Shown here in pieces: positions 7,851 to 15,445 of a DNA stretch of 28,174 bases (positions are counted from its first letter, which is position 1; each line of letters begins with the position of its first letter). This stretch comes from an uncultured Erysipelotrichaceae bacterium (GTDB lineage Bacteria; Bacillota_I; Bacilli_A; Erysipelotrichales; Erysipelotrichaceae): the NCBI GenBank assembly GCA_900314345.1, contig OMUX01000208.1, forward strand, positions 1 through 28,174, given 5' to 3'. The translations under genes were made by a program, and so were the position numbers. Below the pieces are notes generated by a model. It saw nothing but the letters and a program-made list of their open reading frames with translations, searched no databases and was not told the DNA's origin.

Positions 7851-8609
7851 TCACACGCTGAAGAATTCCACGATATCGTGGATGGCAATATCCATGAGCT
7901 TCGGATCATGAAACGTATGATCCGCGCCTTCCACCTCCTTCAGTTCAATGATGTTGTCATCACAGAACCTCCGGCTGTCTTCAATATCCACTGTTTCATC
8001 CTTTGTGCCATGAATGACCAGCATGTCTTCTGCCCAGTCGATGTACGCATACTTCCGCACATCCTTCTCCTTCAGCTCATCAAGCAATGACTGTGAAACC
8101 TTCATTTTCCTTTCAAAGCCGGTCTCTACTTCCTTGCCCTTCTGAAGCTTTGCAAGATCATCTGCACTGAACTTCTCCATCATGGCATCATACATGCGCA
8201 CACTCGGTGCACGCAGTGCAATCCTTCTGAACGGATTCCCGTTTTCATGGATATACAGCAAAGTCATATAGCCGCCCATACTGACGGAGTAGTCAAAGAC
8301 ATCCTGTGCCTGCAGGCCATTCTTAGCATAGCTGATGACTAACCGCAGGTACTGCAGGCATTCTCTGATCTCCAGCTTCTTCCGCCCGTCTTTCCCATGG
8401 CATGGCCAGTCAAAGGCGATCACGGCATCCTTGCTGTGCTTGCCAAGATATTTCTCAGCAAACTTCGTGATATTCGCCGCTTCCTTGTTTCCCCCGAACC
8501 CGTGCGTGCAGATCACCACATGCGGAAATGTCCTGTTGTCACTGTCCGTCATGATCCGGCAGCGGATCGAACATCCCTCTTCATTGATATCAAAGTGCTT
8601 ATCCTTCAT
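7851..8609 (-). CDS. Alpha/beta-hydrolase (serine hydrolase/esterase-like)
   Basis: A 252-residue cytoplasmic protein. An oxyanion-type HGFGG motif is at 36-40. The likely nucleophile is Ser110 in DYSVSMGGYM, an S-x-S-x-G variant of the usual G-x-S-x-G. The acid is probably Asp204 in VIHGTKDETVD and the base His231 in GADHTFHDP. A helical lid lies around 140-190. Length and motif order fit the BAAT/dienelactone-like peptidase S9-type hydrolases that act on small acyl esters. The substrate cannot be read from the sequence. The start at 8609 follows GGAAGG. The gene lies downstream of ilvE but a terminator at 8661-8691 separates them. Confidence 0.85.
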   Translation of the reverse strand: MKDKHFDINEEGCSIRCRIMTDSDNRTFPHVVICTHGFGGNKEAANITKFAEKYLGKHSKDAVIAFDWPCHGKDGRKKLEIRECLQYLRLVISYAKNGLQAQDVFDYSVSMGGYMTLLYIHENGNPFRRIALRAPSVRMYDAMMEKFSADDLAKLQKGKEVETGFERKMKVSQSLLDELKEKDVRKYAYIDWAEDMLVIHGTKDETVDIEDSRRFCDDNIIELKEVEGADHTFHDPKLMDIAIHDIVEFFSV

Positions 8610-8660
8610 GCATGCACCTTCCTTCCGTTTGCATAACCATCAGTATACCTGTCCATGGCA

Positions 8661-8691
8661 GAAAGAAAAGAATACCCGGTTTTCCGGATAT
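8661..8691 (-). terminator. Intrinsic terminator of ilvE
   Basis: On the minus strand ATATCCGG pairs with CCGGGTAT (8684-8691 with 8672-8679, one U-G pair) around an AAAA loop, followed by the pyrimidine-rich run TCTTTTCTTTC (8671-8661). It starts 12 nt after the ilvE stop. Confidence 0.7.
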
Positions 8692-8702
8692 CCTTGTTCC
8701 TG

Positions 8703-9728
8703 TTATGCGATGTGGCGGATCCAGCCTTCCGGTGCTTCAATGCGGCCGTTCTGGATGCCGGTGATCGTGTCATACAGCTGTGAGATGATCGGTCCTGCAT
8801 GATCCATGCCGGACGGGAAGTTGATCTCCTCATCATGGTCAACAATCTTTCCGACCGGAGAGATGACTGCTGCAGTACCGCAGCATCCGGCCTCGGCAAA
8901 TCCCTTGAGCTCTTCGAACTTCACAGGTCTTTCATCAACCTTGAGCTTGAGGTAATGCTCGGCAATATAGACGATGGAACGTCTGGTGATGGAAGGAAGG
9001 ATGGAATCAGACTTCGGTACGACAACTGTATTGTCCTTGTCAACGAAGATGACATTGGAACCGCCGGTCTCCTCCACATAGCTTCTCGTGGCAGGATCCA
9101 GATACAGGTTCTCATTGTATCCGGCCTTGTGGCACAGTACTGAAGCATGCAATGACATTGCATAGTTCAGGCCGGCCTTGACAGCACCGGTGCCTCTTGG
9201 CGCAGCACGGTCATAGTCAGCAACCTGCAGGATGATCGGTGTGGCACCGCCCTTGTAGTAAGGACCTACCGGTGTGGTGAATACACGGAACTGGTAGGTA
9301 TCTGCCGGCTTGACGCCGATGACAACACCCGTTGCAAACTCATACGGACGGATATACAGGGATGCACCGGAACCATACGGCGGAACCCAGTCCAGATTTC
9401 CCTTGACCACCTGGTCAATGGCATCCAGGAACTTCTCCTTGGGTACCGGCGGCATCTCAATACGCTGCGCACTGTTATACATTCTTTCGGCATTCAGGTC
9501 CGGACGGAAGCAGACAACATCTCCGTTCTCCCAGGTGTAAGCCTTCATTCCTTCAAAGACCTGCTGGCAGTACTGCATGATTCCGGCACTCTCATTTACC
9601 ACAACGTTCGGATCGTCTGTCAGACCGCCCTCATCCCAGGCGCCGTCCTTGTAGTTGGATACATAGCGCTTGTCCGTGACATGATAAGCAAACCCGATGG
9701 AATCCCACTTCAGATCTTTCTTTGCCAT
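8703..9728 (-). CDS. ilvE: Branched-chain amino acid aminotransferase
   Basis: A 341-residue fold-type IV PLP aminotransferase that interconverts Leu/Ile/Val with their 2-oxo acids using glutamate/2-oxoglutarate. Lys184 in GTGAVKAGLNYAMSL is the Schiff-base lysine. EETGGSNVIFV (219-229) is the conserved PLP-contact segment. ATGVVIGVKP, YYKGGATPI and CCGTAAVISPVG are typical of the longer 'type II' BCATs shared by Bacillota and eukaryotes. AAGGAGA precedes the ATG. It has its own promoter region (9729-9936) and its own terminator, so it appears monocistronic. No other ilv or leu genes are in the window. Confidence 0.95.
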   Translation of the reverse strand: MAKKDLKWDSIGFAYHVTDKRYVSNYKDGAWDEGGLTDDPNVVVNESAGIMQYCQQVFEGMKAYTWENGDVVCFRPDLNAERMYNSAQRIEMPPVPKEKFLDAIDQVVKGNLDWVPPYGSGASLYIRPYEFATGVVIGVKPADTYQFRVFTTPVGPYYKGGATPIILQVADYDRAAPRGTGAVKAGLNYAMSLHASVLCHKAGYNENLYLDPATRSYVEETGGSNVIFVDKDNTVVVPKSDSILPSITRRSIVYIAEHYLKLKVDERPVKFEELKGFAEAGCCGTAAVISPVGKIVDHDEEINFPSGMDHAGPIISQLYDTITGIQNGRIEAPEGWIRHIA

Positions 9729-9936
9729 ATAGCAAATCTCCTTCTTTTCTTCTGACAGACTTTATCTTAATCCCTGATCCACCGCAGTGTCAGCAGGAAA
9801 TGACGTATCTTTACAGCTTATTTCTGAAAAAGAAAAGATTTTTCTGAAATATTTTTCAAATATATGTTTTAGTACGTGCCACCACACAGCCTACGCGTCT
9901 CAGCATCAGACCAGAAGGCGGATTGTTCCTGTATGC
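9729..9936 (-). other. ilvE upstream region with a possible promoter
   Basis: This AT-rich 208-bp non-coding stretch separates ilvE from the terminator of the decayed TetR gene. A candidate promoter on the minus strand has -35 CTGACA (9793-9788) and -10 TAAGAT (9769-9764) with an 18-bp spacer. I looked for a T-box leader because ilvE genes are often so regulated. A segment TGGTGGCAC near 9880 resembles part of the T-box consensus, but no specifier stem or terminator/antiterminator pair is convincing. Confidence 0.35.
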
Positions 9937-9976
9937 CAAAAACAGGGATTACCCCGTTACTGAGTCATTCCCTGTT
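9937..9976 (-). terminator. Terminator after the TetR pseudogene
   Basis: On the minus strand AACAGGGA (9976-9969) pairs with TCCCTGTT (9948-9941) across a 20-nt loop, and the 3' arm runs into TTTTT. It lies 11 nt after the last coding base of the TetR remnant, which suggests that gene once formed the end of a transcript. Confidence 0.6.
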
Positions 9977-9987
9977 CACATATCCTT

Positions 9988-10746
9988 CTATTCTTTTGGA
10001 TATACATTCATGGCATACAGCATTGCGATGACCGACGCATTCTTACGCAGCTGTTTCTGTGCCATGGCGTATGCCGCATGAATGTCGTGGAAAGCTGCCA
10101 TGCGCGTATTCCTGATGCTTCCTGCATCCATGGAGGAAACCAGATAGATCCTTGCCCTGGCACTGATCTCATGAAGGATGGATGCCATGCTGCGGGCATA
10201 GCTGCATGCCTTCTCCTTCCCATGCATTGCCCGGTGCATGCCGGAAAGCACAAAGCCATCCACCGTCTCACGCTGCCTGTCCCATTCAGCATCCCTCAGC
10301 TTTCCTGCACTATGGATCAAGGACATGCAGCAGGAAGCCTGGCACCGGAAGACTGCTTCTGGAATATCCGTCCCGGAACACGCCTTCCTGTTCCAGGCAA
10401 TGATTTTATCCAGCAGCCTTTCCTGAACGGAATGGTCCTTGAAAGCAGCGTATACTCCGGGTGCGAGCGCACATACTGACACAGCGGCATACTGCCGCAT
10501 ACCGCAGAAGATGCTTCAATATCTTCTTTCTAAAAAGGAGAAGCCCGATCAAGCATCCGGTCCATTACAGAATCAGCCACATCATTCACACTCCCGAAAT
10601 ACTTGTAGAAGGTTGTCCGGCTGGTGCCTGCTTCTTCACAGAGCGCAGAAACATTCAAGAGTATGGATATCCTGCCTGTTTTCGAGCGCAAGGAAAGCAT
10701 CCAGGATGCGTTCTCTTGATCTCTCATGCCTCTGTTTCTGTGTCAT
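9988..10746 (-). pseudogene. Decayed TetR/AcrR-family regulator
   Basis: Three pieces in different frames together make one TetR-type repressor. The frame starting ATG at 10746 gives MTQKQRHERSRERILDAFLA and breaks near 10655-10662. A second frame continues with VSALCEEAGTSRTTFYKYFG, the recognition helix, and meets an in-frame TAG at 10532-10530. Past that stop the same frame reads PLCQYVRSHPEYTLLS until about 10440-10455. A third frame then gives the ligand-domain tail, with DHSVQERLLDKIIAWNRK, to the stop at 9988. The gene thus carries two frameshifts and one nonsense codon. It begins 14 nt after larC, so it may have regulated the lar-associated operon. Several lesions make sequencing error an unlikely explanation. 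Confidence 0.8.
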
Positions 10747-10760
10747 TGCATTTCTCAGCT

Positions 10761-11969
10761 TTACTTTTCTTCTTCTATCCTGCGGCGCACTTCACGAAGA
10801 CTCAGATTCTGTTTCCGTGCTATTTCAGCCACATCCTCATATTCCAGCTTGGAGCGCTCCGTACCATACCCCGATGCACATTTCCGATGTACGTTTCCAA
10901 ATGATGTTTTCAATTCTTCGATCTCTCTGTCCATTGCATATCTTTCATATCTTGCACATTTGACGCCAAGTGTGGTGGTATCCCGGAACAGCACCTTCAG
11001 GATCTGTTCTCTGTCCTTTGCCCGGCAGGTCACATTCAGAAGGATTCCAGGCCTTGATTTCTTCATGGTGATCGGAATGGTATACACATCCAGTGCTCCG
11101 GCTTCAAACAGCCTCTCCTGGGCAAAGCCGAATTCTTCTCCGCTCATGTCATCAATGGCGCAGTAATACTCTTCGATTTCCTCTGTGTCATGTTCTGTTT
11201 CACCCAAGATCACGCGCAATACATTCGCGGAAGGAAATTCTTTCGTGCCGATGCCATAGCCGAACTTCTCTGCACGGATCACAGGCAACTGTTCAAAGAC
11301 ATCCACGAAATGCTTTAACAGTGCCGCACCGGTCGGTGTGCATAGTTCTCCTTCAATATTGCCGGCACACATAGGCACTCCCTGCAGAATATATGCTGTT
11401 GCAGGAGCGGGAACCAGAAGCTTGCCATGAGCACATTCCACTTCCCCGTATCCGGTATGCACAGGTGAGGCAATGATCCTTTCCACACCCAGCTTTTCCA
11501 CAAGGAAACACACTGCAGTCACATCTGCCACTGCATCCATCGCGCCGACTTCATGGAAGTGGATCTCCTCCACCGGCATCTGATGCGCATGGCTTTCTGC
11601 CTGTGCGATCAGCTGATAAACAGCAAGCACATCCTTCTTTACCTTGTCAGAAACATTCAGATGATCTATTACGATATGCTCAATGTCATGCATGGTGGTG
11701 TGATGGTGATGATGATCATGGTCGTGGTCATGATGATGTTCATTCATATGGTTTTCATCTTCTTCTGCCTCGCCATTGATCTCCACACGGACATGCAGGC
11801 CATGAATACCATGCTTTTCAGCGTCTTCAGCAATGTATTTCACACCTGGTACACCAAGATCATTCAGCTGTCTCACAGCTTCATTTTTATCCTCGCACAG
11901 TTCCAGAAGTGCTGCTGTAAGCATGTCTCCTGCCGCTCCCATCGAGCAGTCAATGAATAATGTCTTCAT
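10761..11969 (-). CDS. larC: LarC, nickel insertion protein for the nickel-pincer (NPN) cofactor
   Basis: A 402-residue LarC/DUF111-family protein. The N-terminus MKTLFIDCSMGAAGDML and the block EEIHFHEVGAMDAVADV (134-150) are family hallmarks. A histidine/aspartate run at 74-94 (15 His in 21 residues) is a probable nickel-binding loop. LarC inserts Ni(II) in a CTP-dependent step into the dithio-dicarboxy pyridinium mononucleotide to finish the cofactor used by lactate racemase LarA and related enzymes. Here LarC1 and LarC2 parts are in one frame, without the frameshift known from Lactobacillus plantarum. The start at 11969 is fixed by AAGGAGGA. No larA, larB or larE is in the window. An intrinsic terminator sits directly before its Shine-Dalgarno. 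Confidence 0.93.
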   Translation of the reverse strand: MKTLFIDCSMGAAGDMLTAALLELCEDKNEAVRQLNDLGVPGVKYIAEDAEKHGIHGLHVRVEINGEAEEDENHMNEHHHDHDHDHHHHHTTMHDIEHIVIDHLNVSDKVKKDVLAVYQLIAQAESHAHQMPVEEIHFHEVGAMDAVADVTAVCFLVEKLGVERIIASPVHTGYGEVECAHGKLLVPAPATAYILQGVPMCAGNIEGELCTPTGAALLKHFVDVFEQLPVIRAEKFGYGIGTKEFPSANVLRVILGETEHDTEEIEEYYCAIDDMSGEEFGFAQERLFEAGALDVYTIPITMKKSRPGILLNVTCRAKDREQILKVLFRDTTTLGVKCARYERYAMDREIEELKTSFGNVHRKCASGYGTERSKLEYEDVAEIARKQNLSLREVRRRIEEEK

Positions 11970-11984
11970 ACGATCCTCCTTAGG

Positions 11985-12021
11985 AAAAAAGGCTCCGTTT
12001 TGATTGTACACAACGAAGCCT
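11985..12021 (-). terminator. Intrinsic terminator / candidate attenuator immediately upstream of larC
   Basis: On the minus strand AGGCTTCGTT (12021-12012) pairs with AACGGAGCCT (11999-11990), ten pairs including one U-G, with a 12-nt loop and then a run of T (11990-11985). The larC Shine-Dalgarno begins only a few bases later. There is no room for another promoter after the stem, so larC transcription would have to read through this structure. It could be the normal end of the upstream membrane-protein genes, or an attenuator. Confidence 0.75.
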
Positions 12022-12030
12022 CATGATTCA

Positions 12031-12354
12031 TCAAGCGTTTTTCTTTTCCCTGAGTACTGCCGTTCTCAGTACACCGCGCGGATCCTTGACCAGCAGGTGC
12101 ACAACCCAGATGACAAGTCCCAGTGCCACAACAGACAGACCCAGGAATGTATCATTGAGCATATCCTCTGCAGCAGGTGTGAAGTATTCTGCATGAAGCT
12201 CAGCATACTCGAAGATTGCATCAACCAGCCACATGATGGATGCACCCCAGTACATCCAGCAAAGCATTCCGACATGCAGTTCATCATTCGGTGCGCTCTT
12301 GTACCACTTCACCGTTGCGATGACTGCGGCAAATACCGTGATCAGAAGTGTCAT
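12031..12354 (-). CDS. Small three-helix membrane protein of unknown function (lar-linked, second of pair)
   Basis: A 107-residue protein that I do not recognise. Predicted helices by eye: TLLITVFAAVIATVKWY (2-18), LHVGMLCWMYWGASIMWLVDAI (about 26-47) and a C-terminal one ending VALGLVIWVVHLL (about 70-90), followed by a basic tail KDPRGVLRTAVLREKKNA. A strongly amphipathic acidic stretch with EYAELHAEYF lies between helices 2 and 3. The start at 12354 is chosen because GAGGAAG precedes it and it lies 10 nt after the previous stop; an upstream in-frame ATG at 12417 would overlap the neighbouring gene. It is expressed with the similar-sized protein upstream and probably works with it. Confidence 0.75.
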   Translation of the reverse strand: MTLLITVFAAVIATVKWYKSAPNDELHVGMLCWMYWGASIMWLVDAIFEYAELHAEYFTPAAEDMLNDTFLGLSVVALGLVIWVVHLLVKDPRGVLRTAVLREKKNA

Positions 12355-12364
12355 TGATACTTCC

Positions 12365-12745
12365 TCACTTAGCCTGTGCTTCCACGGCCGCCTTCTTGTC
12401 CATGGCGGAAGAGACACCCATCATGCCGCCCCAGACTGCTGTCACAAGAACGGCCATCGTGACACCGACTGTGCTCATCTCATGCAGCATCACTGCAGTA
12501 TCATCCGGATCCGAAGCCGCCGTCAGGAACGGGAACCACGGAACCACTTCGCCATGCCATACATGCTCATAGGCAAGCAGAGCGCTTCCTCCCCACAGAA
12601 GGTTTGTGAGCCATGTGAGCTTCTGGCTCATCAGGATCTTTCCTTCCTTCTGTTCTGCCGGAAGCAGTTCCTCCTTCTTCTTTACATTGTGCTTGATTGC
12701 TGTGACAACGATTGCCTCAGTTGTCGGTACGAGAAAACATGCCAT
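12365..12745 (-). CDS. Small membrane protein of unknown function (lar-linked, first of pair)
   Basis: A 126-residue protein that I do not recognise. It begins directly with a hydrophobic segment MACFLVPTTEAIVVTAI (1-17), followed by a charged loop (KHNVKKKEELLPAEQKEGK). A second hydrophobic helix, LTWLTNLLWGGSALLAY, leads into EHVWHGEVVPWF. The third helix is VGVTMAVLVTAVWGGMMGV, preceded by an LHEM motif. Several His and Glu residues at helix ends (EHVWHGE, LHEM) could bind a metal or proton; this is speculation. GGGAGGAAAAG precedes the ATG. It lies 33 nt after the ECF-type S component and 10 nt before the second small membrane gene, forming an operon. Confidence 0.78.
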   Translation of the reverse strand: MACFLVPTTEAIVVTAIKHNVKKKEELLPAEQKEGKILMSQKLTWLTNLLWGGSALLAYEHVWHGEVVPWFPFLTAASDPDDTAVMLHEMSTVGVTMAVLVTAVWGGMMGVSSAMDKKAAVEAQAK

Positions 12746-12778
12746 ATTTCTTTTCCTCCCTTTCTGTTTCCCTTTCTT

Positions 12779-13300
12779 TCAGCTGTTGTATGTCAGGTGT
12801 GCTTTGTAAAGCGCACTGTATACCAATGGAATCAATATCAGGTGAATCACCATGCCCGGTGCTGTAGCCACCACATAGCTGCTCAACCATGTGCTTAACG
12901 AATAGCTGCCTGCATCCAGGACGAATGCATGCAGAAGTCCGCCGGCAATCCTTCCCATGATCATGGCAATGATCAATGAAGCATAGACCTTCTTCATACC
13001 GGGAAGCTTCAGATATTTCATGCACAGGCCGCCAATCAGTCCGTACACCCCGAGTTCAACCACCATTCCGGGCAATACCGGTGCCATCGGCATGCCTGTC
13101 AGCAGGCTGGATAACAACGGTGACAATATTCCTACAGTCATTCCAGGGCCCGGTCCCACCACAAGGCCTGCAAGCAGCGGTGCGATATGCATCGGTGAAA
13201 TCAGTGTACGCACCTGCTGGGAGCGGATGATGACAAACGGTAAAGCCACACCGATGGCAACCATCAGTGCTGTCATGATCAGTGTCTTTGTCTTGCTCAT
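12779..13300 (-). CDS. ECF-transporter S-component-like membrane protein
   Basis: A 173-residue integral membrane protein with about six helices. MSKTKTLIMTALMVAIGVAL at the start and the block ISPMHIAPLLAGLVVGPGPG followed by PLLSSLLTGMPMAPVLPGM resemble the substrate-binding S components of energy-coupling factor transporters (ECF_trnsprt-type family). Partner ATPases (EcfA) and EcfT are not in the window and are probably shared from elsewhere. The vitamin or metal-cofactor substrate is unknown. The start at 13300 follows AAGGAG; an upstream in-frame ATG at 13330 lacks this. It is the first gene of the operon that leads to larC, which suggests a role in supplying a precursor or metal for the nickel-pincer cofactor (inference). 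A possible promoter with -35 TGGACA and -10 AATGAT (17-bp spacer) lies upstream. Confidence 0.8.
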   Translation of the reverse strand: MSKTKTLIMTALMVAIGVALPFVIIRSQQVRTLISPMHIAPLLAGLVVGPGPGMTVGILSPLLSSLLTGMPMAPVLPGMVVELGVYGLIGGLCMKYLKLPGMKKVYASLIIAMIMGRIAGGLLHAFVLDAGSYSLSTWLSSYVVATAPGMVIHLILIPLVYSALYKAHLTYNS

Positions 13301-13375
13301 GTCAGACTCCTTGCTAACATTATTTGACACACACGGGAATTAAATCATTTACACTTTTATGATTTCTGTCCATTT

Positions 13376-13405
13376 TTGCTTTTCCGGTACATTTCGCAAT
13401 ATACT
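13376..13405 (+). promoter_or_regulatory. Promoter of the kinase-like gene, near-leaderless
   Basis: -35 TTGCTT (13376-13381), an 18-bp spacer and -10 TATACT (13400-13405). The first ATG of the gene (13412) is only six bases after the -10 box, so the predicted transcript would begin at or next to the start codon. Confidence 0.5.
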
Positions 13406-13411
13406 GTGGAC

Positions 13412-14005
13412 ATGAATGAAACAAAAGAAATGAAAAGCATGATTCAGGACATAGAACGCAAAGCAAACTGCTGGGAAAAAGACAGGCCTTTTCTGATTGC
13501 GATTGACGGAAGATGCGCTTCCGGCAAGACTACTTTCGCAGCCCAGCTGTCAGAAGTTCTGCACTGTCCGCTCATCCACATGGATGATTTCTTCCTTCGC
13601 CCCGAGCAGAGATCGCAGGAACGCTATGCAGAACCAGGCGGAAATGTGGACCGGGAACGGTTTGCAGAAGAAGTACTGAAGCCGCTGAAGGAAGGAAGAC
13701 CGTTCCGTTTCCAGAAGCTGGAATGCCCTGCACTTGTCCTTGGTGAATGGCGGGATATCCCTGCATGCAGAGCTGCAGTCATCGAAGGCAGCTACTGTCT
13801 GCATCCGGAATTAAGGGATTCCTATGATCTGACGATCTTCATGGATATCGATCCGGAAGTGCAGCTGGAACGCCTGAAGAAAAGGAACATCGAGAGATTC
13901 CCGATGTTCGTGGAAAAATGGATTCCATTGGAAGAGGCCTATATCAAGGCATTTGATATTCCATCACACTGTGATTATTGTATCGGCACAAGCAATCTTT
14001 TCTGA
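13412..14005 (+). CDS. Uridine-kinase-like P-loop NTPase
   Basis: A 197-residue protein with a phosphate-binding loop GRCASGKTT near residue 30. A nucleoside-kinase-type LIHMDDFFL follows (about 51-59), where the Asp contacts the substrate hydroxyl or Mg. AAVIEGSYCLHPELRDSYDL and IFMDIDPEVQLERLKKRN resemble the Walker B/LID portions of the uridine kinase/phosphoribulokinase group. It probably phosphorylates a nucleoside or small alcohol; the exact substrate is unclear. The start is uncertain: ATG 13412 has no Shine-Dalgarno but lies six bases after a good -10 box; ATG 13430 and 13439 are alternatives. It is divergent from the ECF/lar operon and separated from the next gene by 81 bp with its own promoter. 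Confidence 0.8.
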   Translation: MNETKEMKSMIQDIERKANCWEKDRPFLIAIDGRCASGKTTFAAQLSEVLHCPLIHMDDFFLRPEQRSQERYAEPGGNVDRERFAEEVLKPLKEGRPFRFQKLECPALVLGEWRDIPACRAAVIEGSYCLHPELRDSYDLTIFMDIDPEVQLERLKKRNIERFPMFVEKWIPLEEAYIKAFDIPSHCDYCIGTSNLF

Positions 14006-14030
14006 TCTGCGTTTCACACGAAAATAATTG

Positions 14031-14059
14031 TTCACGTCTTCTCGGCTCTGTACTAGAAT
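14031..14059 (+). promoter_or_regulatory. Promoter of the broken MATE gene
   Basis: -35-like TTCACG (14031-14036), a 17-bp spacer and -10 TAGAAT (14054-14059), 27 nt before the ATG at 14087, with GGAAGAGGG as Shine-Dalgarno. The -35 is weak. Confidence 0.4.
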
Positions 14060-14086
14060 GCAGGGCAAAGGAAGAGGGACACGCAT

Positions 14087-15445
14087 ATGAAGAACCGTAC
14101 ACTGGATCTGACAACCGGAAGAATATCTAAGAAGATCCTGCTCTTCTTCCTTCCTGTTCTTGCCTCCTCCCTCTTCCAGCAGCTCTACAGCACCATGGAT
14201 TCCATTATTGTCGGACAGATCATCGGCAAGACCGGTCTTGCGTCGATCGATGCCGTAGTGCCTTTGATGCGTCTTCCGGTGAACTTCTTCAACGGCATTG
14301 CCGCAGGCTCTGCGATCATCATCTCATAGTGCTTTGGAGCTCATGATTATCAAAGACTGCATGACAGCGAACACACTGCCGCTGCCTTCGGTGTAGTCTT
14401 CGGCATCCTCCTCTCCATCATCGGTGTGCTGGTCACAAGACCTGCATTGCATATGATGTCCGTTCCAAGACAGATCTTTCCGATGACCCTGAGCTATACC
14501 AGGATCTACTTTGCAGGGTTGTTCTTCTCGCTGCTTTACAACATCGGTGCCGGCACCCTGCAGGCAGTCGGCAATACACGTCTTCCATTCCGCATCCTTG
14601 TTCTTGCAGGACTTGTCAACGTCGTGCTGGACTATCTCTTTGTCGGACCGATGCACATGGGGGTGGGCGGTGCGGCCATCGCCACGGTCATCTCCCAGGC
14701 ACTGTCTGCCATTCTTGTCATCCGTGCCCTGATGGAGTTTGACGGGCCATGCCGTCTTTATCCGAAAGATGTAAGGTTCCATAAGAAGCCTTTGATGAAG
14801 ATCCTTGAGATCGGTCTTCCCACCGCATTCCAGAGCAGTGTCTGGCCCATTGCCAACATATTCATTGAGGGCGCCATGAACTCCATGGGGACAGACAACA
14901 TCGCTGCCTGGGGACTGCTGGGAAAGATGGATCTTCTGCTGTGGCTGTGCATTGATTCCTTCGGCACATCCATGACGACATACTGCGCGCAGAACACCGG
15001 TGCCGGTGAAATCAAACGCATGAAAAAAGGCACATACTTCGGCATTGTCTTCGGCATTGCCATGGTAAGTGCCATTTCACTGCTCATTTACTTCTTTGAT
15101 ATCCCGGTGGGAAAGCTGTTCATCAATGCGGACAGCTATGACATCCTGCCGCTCATGGATCAGTTTGCAAAGTTCCTCTGTCCTCTTTACTGGACGTATG
15201 TGTTCTGCTGCATCTTTGCCGCAGCCATCCAGGGAAGCGGAGAAGCAGTTGCCCCGATGGTGCTTTCCCTGATCGGGACAGCACTCTACCGGATCCTGTG
15301 GATCATCCTCTGGGTGCCGACGCATCATACTGCGCTTACTGTCGCGGCCGCTTATCCGATCTCGTGGATTCTGTCATCCAGTATGTTTGCCATCTACTGG
15401 ATCTGGTATGTCAGGCACCGGCTGAATCAGAAGAGTCCTGCATAG
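14087..15445 (+). pseudogene. MATE-family multidrug efflux pump interrupted by one amber codon
   Basis: A full-length MATE reading frame of 453 codons including the stop, with one in-frame TAG at 14327-14329 (codon 81). Upstream: MKNRTLDLTTGRISKKILLF and YSTMDSIIVGQIIGKTGLAS. The frame continues unchanged after the TAG with CFGAHDYQRLHDSEHTAAAF to the natural stop at 15445. Family members usually have ISQ-x-FGA here, so the original codon was probably CAG (Gln), and a single C-to-T change explains the stop. MATE pumps exchange Na+ or H+ for drugs across the inner membrane. A GTG at 14426 could in principle restart a shorter protein, but it would lack the first helices. The 3' end overlaps the convergent chromate-transporter gene by 19 bp. 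It is otherwise well preserved, so this is recent loss, assembly error or suppressed readthrough. Confidence 0.85.

Noticed and set aside
9840..9900. Possible T-box leader upstream of ilvE (TGGTGGCAC)
   Set aside because: Only part of the T-box core matches; no stem I with specifier, no terminator or antiterminator pair between it and ilvE.
11700..11760. Tandem repeat in DNA (CAT/GAT-rich run)
   Set aside because: It is the codon repeat for the His/Asp-rich metal-binding stretch of LarC, not an independent repeat element.
14426..15445. Independent shorter MATE gene starting at GTG 14426
   Set aside because: It is in the same frame as the upstream 80 codons across one TAG, has no Shine-Dalgarno, and would lack essential N-terminal helices; one broken gene explains it better.
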